Positions 25,468-33,549 of a stretch of DNA of 64,000 nt are shown here, in pieces. The notes below the pieces were generated by a model, which was not told where the DNA came from, made no database searches, and was given only the letters and a program-made list of their open reading frames with translations. How positions within the stretch are numbered: position 1 is the first letter of the stretch; every line of letters starts with the position of its first letter. Source of the DNA: UBA1366 sp047602575 (lineage in GTDB: Bacteria; Bacillota; Clostridia; Oscillospirales; Ruminococcaceae); NCBI GenBank assembly GCA_047602575.1, contig JASGGY010000007.1, positions 62,001-126,000 on the forward strand, in the 5' to 3' direction. The translations under genes and the position numbers were made by a program.

Positions 25468-26679
25468 TTAATCTTCCTGCTTTGTGCGTTTGAGCAGCAG
25501 GATCAGCACCAGCGAAATCACGCAGGTGGAAGCCGCGAGGATGAACGATGCCGCGTGACCGTGGTCAACCGGCAGCCGCTGCGAAACCTGCGGGAATACC
25601 AGCGCCGAAATGCCGAAGCCCACCATGATGCAGCCGTAGTTCATGCCCATGTGCTTTGTGCCGAAATTGTCCGCCGTCAGGGCAGGGAACACGCCCGCCG
25701 AGCCGCCGAACGCGAACGCAATCGCGCCCACACAGATAAAGAACAGCGCGCCCGTTGCCGGAATCAGCAGCAGCACCGCCGCAATCGTCGTGATGATGAT
25801 TGCGATGATGGTTTTCTTGCGCCCGATCACGTCGGACAGCCATGAGAACAGAAGCCGTCCCGATGCGCTTGCGACACCGGTTACCATGACAAGCGCCGTT
25901 GTGCCTGCTTCGCTTAAATCCTTTTCCTTGCCCAGCGTGATAAACTGAGGGTTGAGGATGAAGTATGCCGGCAGAATCAGCATCATGCCCACCGCGATGA
26001 GATAGAACTGCGGGGTTTTAAGCATATCAAGGGTTGTGTAATGCTTCGCCGTTGACGGCGCGCCGCCCGACGCGGAAGGCTTTGCCGCAAAATCCGCCGG
26101 CGGGTTTGCGATAAACATCGAGCTGGTCAGGCATACCACGAGGTACAGAATGCCGAGGATCAGGAACGTGTTCGGCACACCCTTGTCCGATAAAAGCCAT
26201 TTGGTGAAGGGCGTGAACACCACCAGCGAGAAGCCGAATGCGCTCACCATCATGCCCGTCGCAAAGCCGCGCTTGTCCGCGAACCATTTCTGAACCACCG
26301 ATACCGCCGTGGTGTAAACAAAGCCCACGCCGATGCCGCCCAGAACGCCGTATGTAAGATGAATCAGCGACGGTCTTGACGGGTCGATGAAAAGCCAAGT
26401 CGCGAGCATACCGAGCCCGATGAGCGAACTGCCCGAGATGACCACAATGCGCGGTCCGATCTTATCCTGAATTTTACCGCCCACCATAATGCCGATGACG
26501 AATGACGCCAGCATCACCGAGGACGTCATTGAACCGAAGCTTTTTGCGTCGTCCTTGCTGACCTTGAGGAACTCCAGAACCGGTCCCTTGAACACGCTCC
26601 ACATATAAATGATGCCCGCGAACAGCTGAATCAGCATACCCGCAACCAGCACCACATAGCGGTTTTTGTTGATTTTCAT
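25468..26679 (-). CDS. MFS transporter, OFA (oxalate/formate antiporter) family
   Basis: 403 residues with about twelve membrane helices. Family traits: an N-terminal Y-x-V-L-V-A-G-M-L-I-Q helix, MWSVFKGPVLEF after helix 1, VGGKIQDKIGPR between helices 2 and 3, and YTTAVSVVQKWFADKRGFATG. OFA proteins exchange or take up small carboxylates such as oxalate, formate, pyruvate or lactate; the substrate here is not determined. The start is ATG 26679 with GGAG (a longer frame begins at 26715). It is transcribed from a perfect promoter with a ~195-nt leader. Confidence 0.9.
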   Translation of the reverse strand: MKINKNRYVVLVAGMLIQLFAGIIYMWSVFKGPVLEFLKVSKDDAKSFGSMTSSVMLASFVIGIMVGGKIQDKIGPRIVVISGSSLIGLGMLATWLFIDPSRPSLIHLTYGVLGGIGVGFVYTTAVSVVQKWFADKRGFATGMMVSAFGFSLVVFTPFTKWLLSDKGVPNTFLILGILYLVVCLTSSMFIANPPADFAAKPSASGGAPSTAKHYTTLDMLKTPQFYLIAVGMMLILPAYFILNPQFITLGKEKDLSEAGTTALVMVTGVASASGRLLFSWLSDVIGRKKTIIAIIITTIAAVLLLIPATGALFFICVGAIAFAFGGSAGVFPALTADNFGTKHMGMNYGCIMVGFGISALVFPQVSQRLPVDHGHAASFILAASTCVISLVLILLLKRTKQED

Positions 26680-26873
26680 GATTTCACTCCACTTTCTTTT
26701 TTGATGTAAGCTCATACCCCCGACGCGCAGAATCGCCGCATTTCCGCTTTAACACTTTACAGCAAAATTCATTTGCACCGAAAAAATTCCGACCAAACGC
26801 CGGATTTCAGACCTGGTTCCCTCATAACCGGACTCCGCTCCGGAAGCTGGTTATCCTCCCCCTACATATATCT
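26680..26873 (-). promoter_or_regulatory. Long structured leader of the MFS gene, candidate riboswitch or attenuator
   Basis: From the likely start near 26873 to the ATG at 26679 there is no gene. In RNA sense a strong hairpin forms between AUAACC (26854-26849) and GGUUAU (26829-26824) with a second CCG/CGG stem inside. It is followed by a terminator-like AAAUCCG...CGGAAUUU stem (26807-26784) running into six U's. ACCA (26815-26812) could instead pair with UGGU (26795-26792), giving an alternative fold. I do not recognise the family; the regulatory role is inferred from structure and from the length of the leader. Confidence 0.5.
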
Positions 26874-26879
26874 CCATTT

Positions 26880-26908
26880 ATTATACTATATTTTCCGCCC
26901 TGTGTCAA
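26880..26908 (-). promoter_or_regulatory. Promoter of the OFA-family transporter
   Basis: Minus strand TTGACA (26908-26903), 17-bp spacer, TATAAT (26885-26880): an exact consensus match, which makes the ~195-nt leader well defined. Confidence 0.88.
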
Positions 26909-26991
26909 ACAAAAACAGAGGGGTTTTTGATAGAAAATTCCCTCTGTGTTGTGTTTATTTTGACCAAATTGACAAAGCGCGGTGCGATTTC

Positions 26992-27579
26992 TCAATCGCT
27001 TTCGAGCGCTGTAAGCACCGCACGCATCGACGACGCAAATTCCGCGTCGTTGTTGTTATCAAAAATCAGCAGATCGTGCGCGTCCGACGGGTCGTCAATT
27101 TCCGCGGGAATATCAAAATTCACCCCCGCGATGTATTCGTCCCAGTGCGTAAGCTTCCAAGTGTCGCGGTTGCTGTTTCGCGTAATCATCCGCACATGGC
27201 AGACCTCCGGATCGGTGCGCACCCACACCACCACCAGCCGTGCGCCCTTTGCGGCAAGCTCCGCCCGCAGCGCGTCCATATACGCGTGGTCGCGGATTTC
27301 CCGCGTGAACGGCGCGTTGATCAGCACCATGTCGTCATAGTTAAGCGCTTCCAGCGCCAACGCCACAACCGCCTTGTATTCATAATCGCGGATGTTTGCT
27401 TCAAAAAAATCCGAGCTGCGGTCATATAGCTGCCCCGCCACCGCAAAAATCTGCTTTGACAGCACAATCAGCGTGTCCTTGTCGAGATACACCACGTGCT
27501 TTAGGTTTTTCGCCAGCTCCTTGGAGATAAACGTCTTTCCGCAAGCCGGCGGCGACGTCACCAGAATCAGCTTTTTCAC
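26992..27579 (-). CDS. P-loop nucleotide kinase-like protein
   Basis: 195 residues. The Walker A loop is SPPACGKT near the N terminus, then YLDKDTL after strand 2 and VVVWVRTDPEVC in the LID-like region, the pattern of small AAA_33/adenylate-kinase-like proteins that phosphorylate small molecules or nucleotides. The substrate is unknown. Two GTG starts are possible; GTG 27579 has AAGGA at a workable distance, while GTG 27588 overlaps that site. Transcribed alone, from the promoter at 27601-27629. Confidence 0.8.
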   Translation of the reverse strand: MKKLILVTSPPACGKTFISKELAKNLKHVVYLDKDTLIVLSKQIFAVAGQLYDRSSDFFEANIRDYEYKAVVALALEALNYDDMVLINAPFTREIRDHAYMDALRAELAAKGARLVVVWVRTDPEVCHVRMITRNSNRDTWKLTHWDEYIAGVNFDIPAEIDDPSDAHDLLIFDNNNDAEFASSMRAVLTALESD

Positions 27580-27600
27580 CGCAATCACTTCCTTGTCTTT

Positions 27601-27629
27601 ACTATAGCATACCCTGATGCGGTTTGCAA
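27601..27629 (-). promoter_or_regulatory. Promoter of the P-loop kinase gene
   Basis: Minus strand TTGCAA (27629-27624), 17-bp spacer, TATAGT (27606-27601). Confidence 0.65.
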
Positions 27630-27655
27630 TAGTCCGGAAAAATTTCTCCCGCGCA

Positions 27656-27684
27656 TTTACTTTTTGCGCAAGATATTATATAAT
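27656..27684 (+). promoter_or_regulatory. Promoter of the membrane DUF695-like gene
   Basis: TTTACT (27656-27661), 17-bp spacer, TATAAT (27679-27684), then AAAGGAGG and a TTG start at 27717. Divergent from the kinase promoter. Confidence 0.7.
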
Positions 27685-27716
27685 GATGAGAAAGCCCCCC
27701 AAAGGAGGATCGCGTT

Positions 27717-29351
27717 TTGTTCAAAAAAATTCAGTCCGCGCACAAGCGGTATGCTCTGCTGCTGCTCCTGCCCGCCGCCGTGCTGTCCGCGCCGCTCGCT
27801 GCGGGCGTTTCGAAATGGTACGCCGTCATGCTCCTGCCGTTTGCCGCAGCGTTTGTTGTCACCGCCACGGTGCTGTTTGCTGCCGGCGTTCCGCGCGCCG
27901 TCGGGGCGGCTGTCTGGAGCGCAATCGCCCTGCTTGCCTTTGTCGTTGGTATGCTCCTTATGCTGCTGTTTTCCAACAATATGCTGTCAACCGTCGGCAG
28001 TGTCTGCATCATCATTTTCATGGGCACAAGCGGAATGCTCCCCAAACGCGCGGAAAAAGCCGCCGCCCGCGCGCTTTCCGGCGAGGAAACCGAACCGGAG
28101 GTGACGTTTCTTGACGTCTACCAGCGCGCCAACGGCTTTGAAACCGGCATCCCCGCCGGAACACCCTATCCGGTTTTCGTGCGCTTCCGCTCCTTTATGA
28201 CGCCGGCGCTTTCCCCCCACAGCCTGCAAAACGCACCTGCGCGCATGAAAAAGCTGCGTGTCGCCGTGTTTGTGCTGCTGCTCGTGCCGTTTGTGTTGTT
28301 TTTTCTTACACTTGACGCGGACGACACCCCCGCGCTTGCGTGGCTGATTCCCTGGGAATATATCCTTGTGGCGTTCGGCATTCCGTCCCTGAGCGCGGGC
28401 TTCGGGGTGCTGATTGCCGGCTTTCGGCGTGGGCTGTTTGCGGGGCTGATCGCGGAAGCGGCACTGGGCATCGCGATTGCCTGCGGTTATGCCCTGCACA
28501 GGCTCTCCGCGATTTCTGCACCGGTATTTCTGACCGCGCTGGCGTTGGTCTGCGCGTTTGCGGGGATGTCCGTCGTTTTGCTGGTGCGCCTGTTCCGCCG
28601 GAAATCCCGCGGCACGCTGACCTCCTTTTTTCAGGAAACAACCCTTGCCTGCGTGGACACGTTTCTGGAAGGAAACACCCCGATCCACGGTTATGACAAG
28701 CTCTTGTGCGGCACGCTGCGCTACGGTGACAACGTCGATCTTTCTGACGCGGACGCGTTTCACAGCGACATCGCCGCCTTCTGCAACCGCACAAGGATGC
28801 TGTTCGCCGGCGCGACGCTCGACACAGAAACGCGCCGTTACAACCTTTATGTGTATTTTTCCGCACCGAAGCAGGAGAAACGGCTCAGACGCTGGCTGCG
28901 CAGACACACCGACGATGCGCAGTTCACTGTCACCGCCGACCCCGACTGGAACGCATTCCGTGACAATCTGATTCCGCAGCCCGAAACGCGCATCCGGATG
29001 TTTAACGAAGCCCACCTCAGCGACTTTCCGGAAGAAACCGGCGGAGAGGTCCTGTTTCACCTCACCGCCGTGTTCGCCGATCAGGAAGCCGCCGTGTGCT
29101 TCCATGACCGGATCTTTCCCCTCTATCAGAAAGTCCTTTACACCAACAATGTCGCGGAGGTCGCCGCACTCGGGTTGATGCAGAAATACAACCACAGTGT
29201 TTTTGCCGAGCTGCTCCTCCCGCCGGAGCTGGGTGCGCTCAACATCGAAACCCTGCGCTTTCATGCCATGGTACAAGAAGCCGGCGGCTTTTATGAATCG
29301 CTCAACAACGGCGCGATCCCCATCCTGCAGACAGAAACAGAAACAGAATAA
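27717..29351 (+). CDS. Multipass membrane protein with DUF695-like cytoplasmic tail
   Basis: 544 residues. Two groups of hydrophobic segments (four within ~12-105, four within ~178-290) are separated by a charged stretch. The C-terminal ~240 residues are soluble: one part (around TRRYNLYVYFSAP and DPDWNAFRDNLIP) resembles DUF695, and the following part (around GEVLFHLTAVFADQE) resembles the ribonuclease-inhibitor-like RraB fold often joined to it. These matches are by eye. Start TTG 27717, 8 nt behind a perfect AAAGGAGG. No function is assigned. Confidence 0.75.
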   Translation: MFKKIQSAHKRYALLLLLPAAVLSAPLAAGVSKWYAVMLLPFAAAFVVTATVLFAAGVPRAVGAAVWSAIALLAFVVGMLLMLLFSNNMLSTVGSVCIIIFMGTSGMLPKRAEKAAARALSGEETEPEVTFLDVYQRANGFETGIPAGTPYPVFVRFRSFMTPALSPHSLQNAPARMKKLRVAVFVLLLVPFVLFFLTLDADDTPALAWLIPWEYILVAFGIPSLSAGFGVLIAGFRRGLFAGLIAEAALGIAIACGYALHRLSAISAPVFLTALALVCAFAGMSVVLLVRLFRRKSRGTLTSFFQETTLACVDTFLEGNTPIHGYDKLLCGTLRYGDNVDLSDADAFHSDIAAFCNRTRMLFAGATLDTETRRYNLYVYFSAPKQEKRLRRWLRRHTDDAQFTVTADPDWNAFRDNLIPQPETRIRMFNEAHLSDFPEETGGEVLFHLTAVFADQEAAVCFHDRIFPLYQKVLYTNNVAEVAALGLMQKYNHSVFAELLLPPELGALNIETLRFHAMVQEAGGFYESLNNGAIPILQTETETE

Positions 29352-29354
29352 AAC

Positions 29355-29391
29355 TGACGCCTCCGAAGCCGCGAAAGCTTCAGGGGCGTCA
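29355..29391. terminator. Hairpin after the membrane protein gene
   Basis: Stem TGACGCC...GGCGTCA with inner GAAGC/GCTTC pairs, starting 4 nt after the stop at 29351. The T-run is weak (ATCGTTATC), so termination may be partial. Confidence 0.5.
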
Positions 29392-29444
29392 ATCGTTATC
29401 AGACCATACTTACTGTTGAAATCGAAAGAGATATAAACTCCGGA

Positions 29445-30713
29445 TCATTTATCGAGCTTGATTTTCTTGTCCTTTGCAACAAACAAATTGCGCACCTTCA
29501 CATAAGCACTCGCCGGCGAACTTTTGAGCACCTTTTCGTATTTCCGATTTCTCAGAGTCATCTCGTCGTTCGCGGCGGTTAAGTCAGAAATCTGCTTTTT
29601 CAGCGCGGCAATTTCAACTTCCTGCTTTTTTGCATTCGGATTGAGATTTTTACGCAGCTTTGCAACATCGGCTTTCAGTGTTTTAATTGAGTGGAAATCC
29701 TTGCGTGTTTGATTAAACCACAGATCCATTGCCGATTTCATCGTATCATGCCGCCATTTAATAACCTCGTCATCGGTGCGTTTGAACTTGTCATACTTTT
29801 TGTAATTGTCGTTTTCGTCCTTGTATTTCTCAACAAATTCCAGTACCGATGCAATGAGCTTTTCGCGCGTCGGGATATGACCGCCGTTGTTCGCGGGGGG
29901 ATTGGATACGTCATAATCGAACGCGTCGCTGAGGTATTCTTCTTTGGTGTAGACATGAAGCCATTGGTCATACGGCTCAAAGCGCATCAGCGAATCGGGA
30001 ATTTTTCTGTTGATCACAGCAACTGGAACGCCCATGGCAAGGCAGGGAAGTGCGCAGTGCAAGCGTCTTGTCACAACGCACTTTGCATTCTGATAAATCG
30101 TCAGCAAGTCGGTGACAGCCTTTTGCCGTTCTTCCCAGCTCGCGTCGGAATCTCTGTAATCGCAGCGATGCGCGATTTCCCGCACTTCGATTCCCGTACC
30201 CTCAAGACGCTCCCTTGTCTTTTGAACCAGGTTCGCATCAATATCCACGACGCAGATATATTCTTTTTCGCTTTTTACCACCGGCATTTTTGGAAGTGCC
30301 AACGTGATACAGCCGGAAAAATAAGCATTAATCCCGATGTCCTTGAAATTGTTCAGCGTAAACATATCGCGACAGCCGACAGGTCCGTTCGCGTTGAGGT
30401 ATTCGCCGCCAAGCCCCGTCAGGAATTCGGTTTTTATCGGAGAACCATCCTGATTTGCAATCGCATGATCGGAGTAGTGCATCCCCACATAAAGGGGAAC
30501 GATCTGACGCGAAGGCGGGAAGTTCCATTTGTGCCACATATACCACGCGCTCATGACAACGGCAACCGGCTCGTTATGATCGGTCTTAAACGTGTCAAAG
30601 GTTTCTCTGTTGACAAAGTAATCGATGGACGGTAAAAGATTCGCCGCGGAAAAGGTTTGAATATCGTCACCGATATTCTGCGTGTTTTTGTGCATCAAGA
30701 CTCCGTACTTCAT
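29445..30713 (-). CDS. Polysaccharide pyruvyl transferase-like protein with C-terminal coiled coil
   Basis: 422 residues. The N-terminal part reads GVLMHKNTQNIGDDIQTFSA, the start of the PS_pyruv_trans fold (PF04230), and residues ~200-260 hold VVTRRLHCALPCLAMGVPVA, its conserved His-containing helix. Enzymes of this fold add pyruvate ketals or, in some cases, other groups to glycans. Residues ~345-390 are a Lys/Glu-rich coiled coil, unusual for the family, which may mediate assembly or tethering. Start ATG with GGAGGG. Stands alone between glycan regions, 31 nt before no further gene. Confidence 0.8.
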   Translation of the reverse strand: MKYGVLMHKNTQNIGDDIQTFSAANLLPSIDYFVNRETFDTFKTDHNEPVAVVMSAWYMWHKWNFPPSRQIVPLYVGMHYSDHAIANQDGSPIKTEFLTGLGGEYLNANGPVGCRDMFTLNNFKDIGINAYFSGCITLALPKMPVVKSEKEYICVVDIDANLVQKTRERLEGTGIEVREIAHRCDYRDSDASWEERQKAVTDLLTIYQNAKCVVTRRLHCALPCLAMGVPVAVINRKIPDSLMRFEPYDQWLHVYTKEEYLSDAFDYDVSNPPANNGGHIPTREKLIASVLEFVEKYKDENDNYKKYDKFKRTDDEVIKWRHDTMKSAMDLWFNQTRKDFHSIKTLKADVAKLRKNLNPNAKKQEVEIAALKKQISDLTAANDEMTLRNRKYEKVLKSSPASAYVKVRNLFVAKDKKIKLDK

Positions 30714-30819
30714 GTGTTGCCCTCCGTATTTTGATTGGTAATTTATTTAATTCCACAGAAACATGATCGATTTTATGTTTACTATTCGGAATATGGTATG
30801 TAATTCTTAAAGAATTGTA

Positions 30820-31914
30820 TTATTGATAAGTTGCGTACTTAATGCAGTCATTTCTGTTTCCTGATGAGTCACTGATATTAAAGCTAAAATAAAAGCTGCC
30901 ATCCCAATCAGTACTTAAACCCGGGACATAGGTTATGCCTTCAATTTCCATGATAGTACATGAAATACTGCTACTGTAATTCAAAATATTGGATGCAGAA
31001 ATTTTACTGGTATACCTTGTTTCTTCACTAATTTTATTGATTTTCATCGAATAAGGGTCAGTTATATCACCGAAAGTTACAGCACTTTTTACAATATAAC
31101 TGGAAGTTCCGGACACAGTTGTTTTCGTACCTTCAATAACGTTCACATATGTGCTATAAATATATCCATCATAATAGCATGTCCCCTGAGATTTTACAGA
31201 GCTATTATTCAATAATATGCTGCAAGAACAGGTGTTGCTGTTGATAACAAAACGCTTGGTTACATTATTGATTCTTGCGACATAATAGTATATAGATACA
31301 AGCCCACTAACCTTGTCAGTCTTTTTAATTGATAATATAACATAATCAGTTCCATTCAACCGTTCTAAATATGTTATTCCGGAGAAAGGGGAAGTCACAG
31401 ATGCATGATGGGCTAAATCATATACGGTATAATAGTTATCTCCTATTGTCATAGAATCTGTGCTCACTGCATTATCCAATACTGCTATATAAGGATGCCC
31501 GGCATCGTCGATGTTAGTCAAAGTTGGTACATAAAGTTGATTTGTATTAGGATTATAGGTGAGATCATTCGCCGCTCCAAGTTTTCCATAACTGAATAAA
31601 GTTGTTTTCTTACTGCTTTTTTCTGAATTTCCGCTGTATATTGGATTACCATAATTGTCTAAGCGATATCTAATAATTTGTGCCTGATCCGTATCCGGGG
31701 TGGTTTGGGCATAAAAGATATAGTTGCTTTCATTGTATGTACCACTGCAAATTCCTTCTGTATATTTAAAAGTACCGGTATCATCATTGATTCTGAAATA
31801 AAAACCTGCTTTTTCATTTGCCGCATCAGCGCTGATACTATTTAATCCGATCGGCATCAATAACAATTGACATAACAAGATAATAAAGCATATCAACTTG
31901 TTTATATCACTCAC
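30820..31914 (-). CDS. Secreted protein of unknown function, beta-propeller-like
   Basis: 364 residues. A hydrophobic signal peptide covers ~6-25, with a likely cleavage after ADA near residue 31. The mature part is strand-rich and rich in Tyr, Ser, Thr and Asn, with repeated blocks of the kind NQLYVPTL, YIAVLDN, GYIYSTYV and GITYVPGL, suggesting a secreted propeller. No enzyme motif is seen. It is strongly AT-rich beside GC-rich neighbours, so a transferred orphan is likely. The GTG start at 31914 overlaps the AAGGAG site, so translation may really begin a few codons later. Confidence 0.65.
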   Translation of the reverse strand: MSDINKLICFIILLCQLLLMPIGLNSISADAANEKAGFYFRINDDTGTFKYTEGICSGTYNESNYIFYAQTTPDTDQAQIIRYRLDNYGNPIYSGNSEKSSKKTTLFSYGKLGAANDLTYNPNTNQLYVPTLTNIDDAGHPYIAVLDNAVSTDSMTIGDNYYTVYDLAHHASVTSPFSGITYLERLNGTDYVILSIKKTDKVSGLVSIYYYVARINNVTKRFVINSNTCSCSILLNNSSVKSQGTCYYDGYIYSTYVNVIEGTKTTVSGTSSYIVKSAVTFGDITDPYSMKINKISEETRYTSKISASNILNYSSSISCTIMEIEGITYVPGLSTDWDGSFYFSFNISDSSGNRNDCIKYATYQ

Positions 31915-31973
31915 TCCTTATAAAAATCACTTCATCTATTCTATATTCAATATAATATCATTGATACATAAAA

Positions 31974-32840
31974 TTACCGTAAAAGCTTCTTATAAATCCC
32001 CGCCGTCAATTTGAACGGCAGAATAAACAATATGATCTGCGCCGCGCTCGGGATCAGAAAATCCGCAAGGCTTGAAAATCCCGCCTTCAGCAGACCTCTG
32101 CGCACCTGAATGAATGCCTTTGTGTTGGCAAAATTCCGCCGCCGTTCATAGTTGCCCGCGTCCACGCGGTAACGCACCAGAACCTCCGGCAGGTTCGCCG
32201 CCCGCGCGCCGGCGATGAGCATCCGCGTGATGAAATCATAATCCTCGCACCGCGTCATCGCTTTGTAGCCGCCGTTTTTCATCACGAAGGATTTTTGAAA
32301 CACCAGCGTCTGGTTGTTGATCGGGTTGCGCCGGCGTGCGTAGCGGAGGATTTCCTCGTGCGTGACGGGCGTTTTTTTCACCGCGATCACAGCCCCCGTG
32401 TCGGAGTCGAACTCCTCGATAAACCCACCCAGCAGCTGCGTTTCCGGATGCCGCTTCAGGTATGCCAGCTGTTTTTCACAGCGAAAGGGGAGTGCGACGT
32501 CGTCGGAATCCATCTTCACGATGATTTCGTTTCTGCAAGCCGCAATGCCGGCGTTCGCTGCGTTGCCCGTGCCGACATTTTCCTTCAGTCGCACTGCCTT
32601 GAACACCGTCGGATAAAGCTGCTCAAAGCGTATCACACACCGCTCCAGCCCCTCGCCCAACCGCCCGTCGCAGACCAGAACCAATTCATCGGGCGGGCAG
32701 GTCTGCCCCAGCATACTTTCGATGCTCATTTTCAGATACTGCGGCGTTTCCTTCGCGTAAACCGACATCATCACACTGTATTTCGTGGTTTGTTTCTTAT
32801 CGTCCATGCGTTTCAAACAGCGCCAAGCGCTGCCTTTCAT
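31974..32840 (-). CDS. GT2-family glycosyltransferase
   Basis: 288 residues. GT-A fold: YSVMMSVYAKE at the N terminus, LVCDGRLGEGLE where the nucleotide binds, KMDSDDVA as the DxD motif, and RCEDYDFITRML as the acceptor-side ED motif; a C-terminal hydrophobic stretch (~262-280) may touch the membrane. Transfers a sugar from a nucleotide donor to the growing polymer; the sugar is unknown. Last gene of the CDP-pentitol operon, 12 nt after the epimerase stop. No clear ribosome site; ATG 32807 is an alternative start and coupling is likely. Confidence 0.88.
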   Translation of the reverse strand: MKGSAWRCLKRMDDKKQTTKYSVMMSVYAKETPQYLKMSIESMLGQTCPPDELVLVCDGRLGEGLERCVIRFEQLYPTVFKAVRLKENVGTGNAANAGIAACRNEIIVKMDSDDVALPFRCEKQLAYLKRHPETQLLGGFIEEFDSDTGAVIAVKKTPVTHEEILRYARRRNPINNQTLVFQKSFVMKNGGYKAMTRCEDYDFITRMLIAGARAANLPEVLVRYRVDAGNYERRRNFANTKAFIQVRRGLLKAGFSSLADFLIPSAAQIILFILPFKLTAGIYKKLLR

Positions 32841-32852
32841 TCATTATTCGCG

Positions 32853-33533
32853 TTATTCCCAGCCGATTACGCTGCGCTTTTGTGCGATGCGCTGTGCTGC
32901 CCCTGCCGTGTCCGGCTTGATGATGCTCGATGTTCCCGCGATGAAAATATCCGTTCCCGCGTCGTAAAAGCGCTTTGCGTTTTCAACGGACATATTCCCG
33001 TCAGTCTGAATGACCAGCTCTCCGTGTCCGGTGTCCGCAAAAAGCTTCTTTAGCCTGCGCACCTTGTCTACCGTGCTTTCCACCAGCTTCTGCCCCGCAA
33101 AGCCCGGATTGACGCTCATAATCAGCACCCCGTCGATGTAGTCCAGACTTTCCTCCAACACACACAGCGGCGTGGCTGGATTGAGCGCGATGAGAGGCTT
33201 TGCACCGAGGCTTCTGATGTATTGCAGGCATTTGTTCAGATGCGGCTCGCTTTCATAATGAACCGCCGCAAAATCGCCGGGGCGGATGTCAAACCACTTG
33301 ATTTTCTCCTCCGGATGATCCACCATAAAGTGGAAATCAAACGGAATCGTCGTCAGCGCACGCAGCTGCCGCACATAGTCCGTCCCGAGCGTGATATTCG
33401 GTACAAACGCGCCGTCCATGACGTCAATGTGCAGATATTCAATTTTGGCTTCCTCAAAAATGCGCAGGTATTCCAGCGTGTTCGCAATTCCCACGCACAT
33501 CATCGAAACCGAAATCTGACCTTTCTTTCCCAT
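32853..33533 (-). CDS. Ribulose-phosphate 3-epimerase family protein
   Basis: 226 residues, a TIM barrel. Family signatures: YLHIDVMDGAFVPNITLG (metal and base residues), FHFMVDHPE, and IMSVNPGFAGQK. The late phosphate loop reads TDGNMS where most ribulose-5-phosphate epimerases have VDGG, hinting at a specialised paralogue. It interconverts D-ribulose and D-xylulose 5-phosphates. Placed in one operon with a polyol-phosphate dehydrogenase and a cytidylyltransferase, it probably tunes the ketopentose phosphate feeding CDP-pentitol synthesis rather than central metabolism. Start ATG with AAGGA. Confidence 0.88.
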   Translation of the reverse strand: MGKKGQISVSMMCVGIANTLEYLRIFEEAKIEYLHIDVMDGAFVPNITLGTDYVRQLRALTTIPFDFHFMVDHPEEKIKWFDIRPGDFAAVHYESEPHLNKCLQYIRSLGAKPLIALNPATPLCVLEESLDYIDGVLIMSVNPGFAGQKLVESTVDKVRRLKKLFADTGHGELVIQTDGNMSVENAKRFYDAGTDIFIAGTSSIIKPDTAGAAQRIAQKRSVIGWE

Positions 33534-33549
33534 AAACGTCCCGCTTTCC

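Noticed and set aside
26680..26873. Fluoride, guanidine, THF, ZTP or T-box leader
   Set aside because: None of the conserved cores of these classes can be read in the leader; left as unknown.
27987..29276. 429-codon minus-strand frame opposite the membrane protein gene
   Set aside because: The plus-strand gene has a promoter, a perfect ribosome site and membrane segments; the antisense frame is Arg/Gly/His-rich and has none of these.
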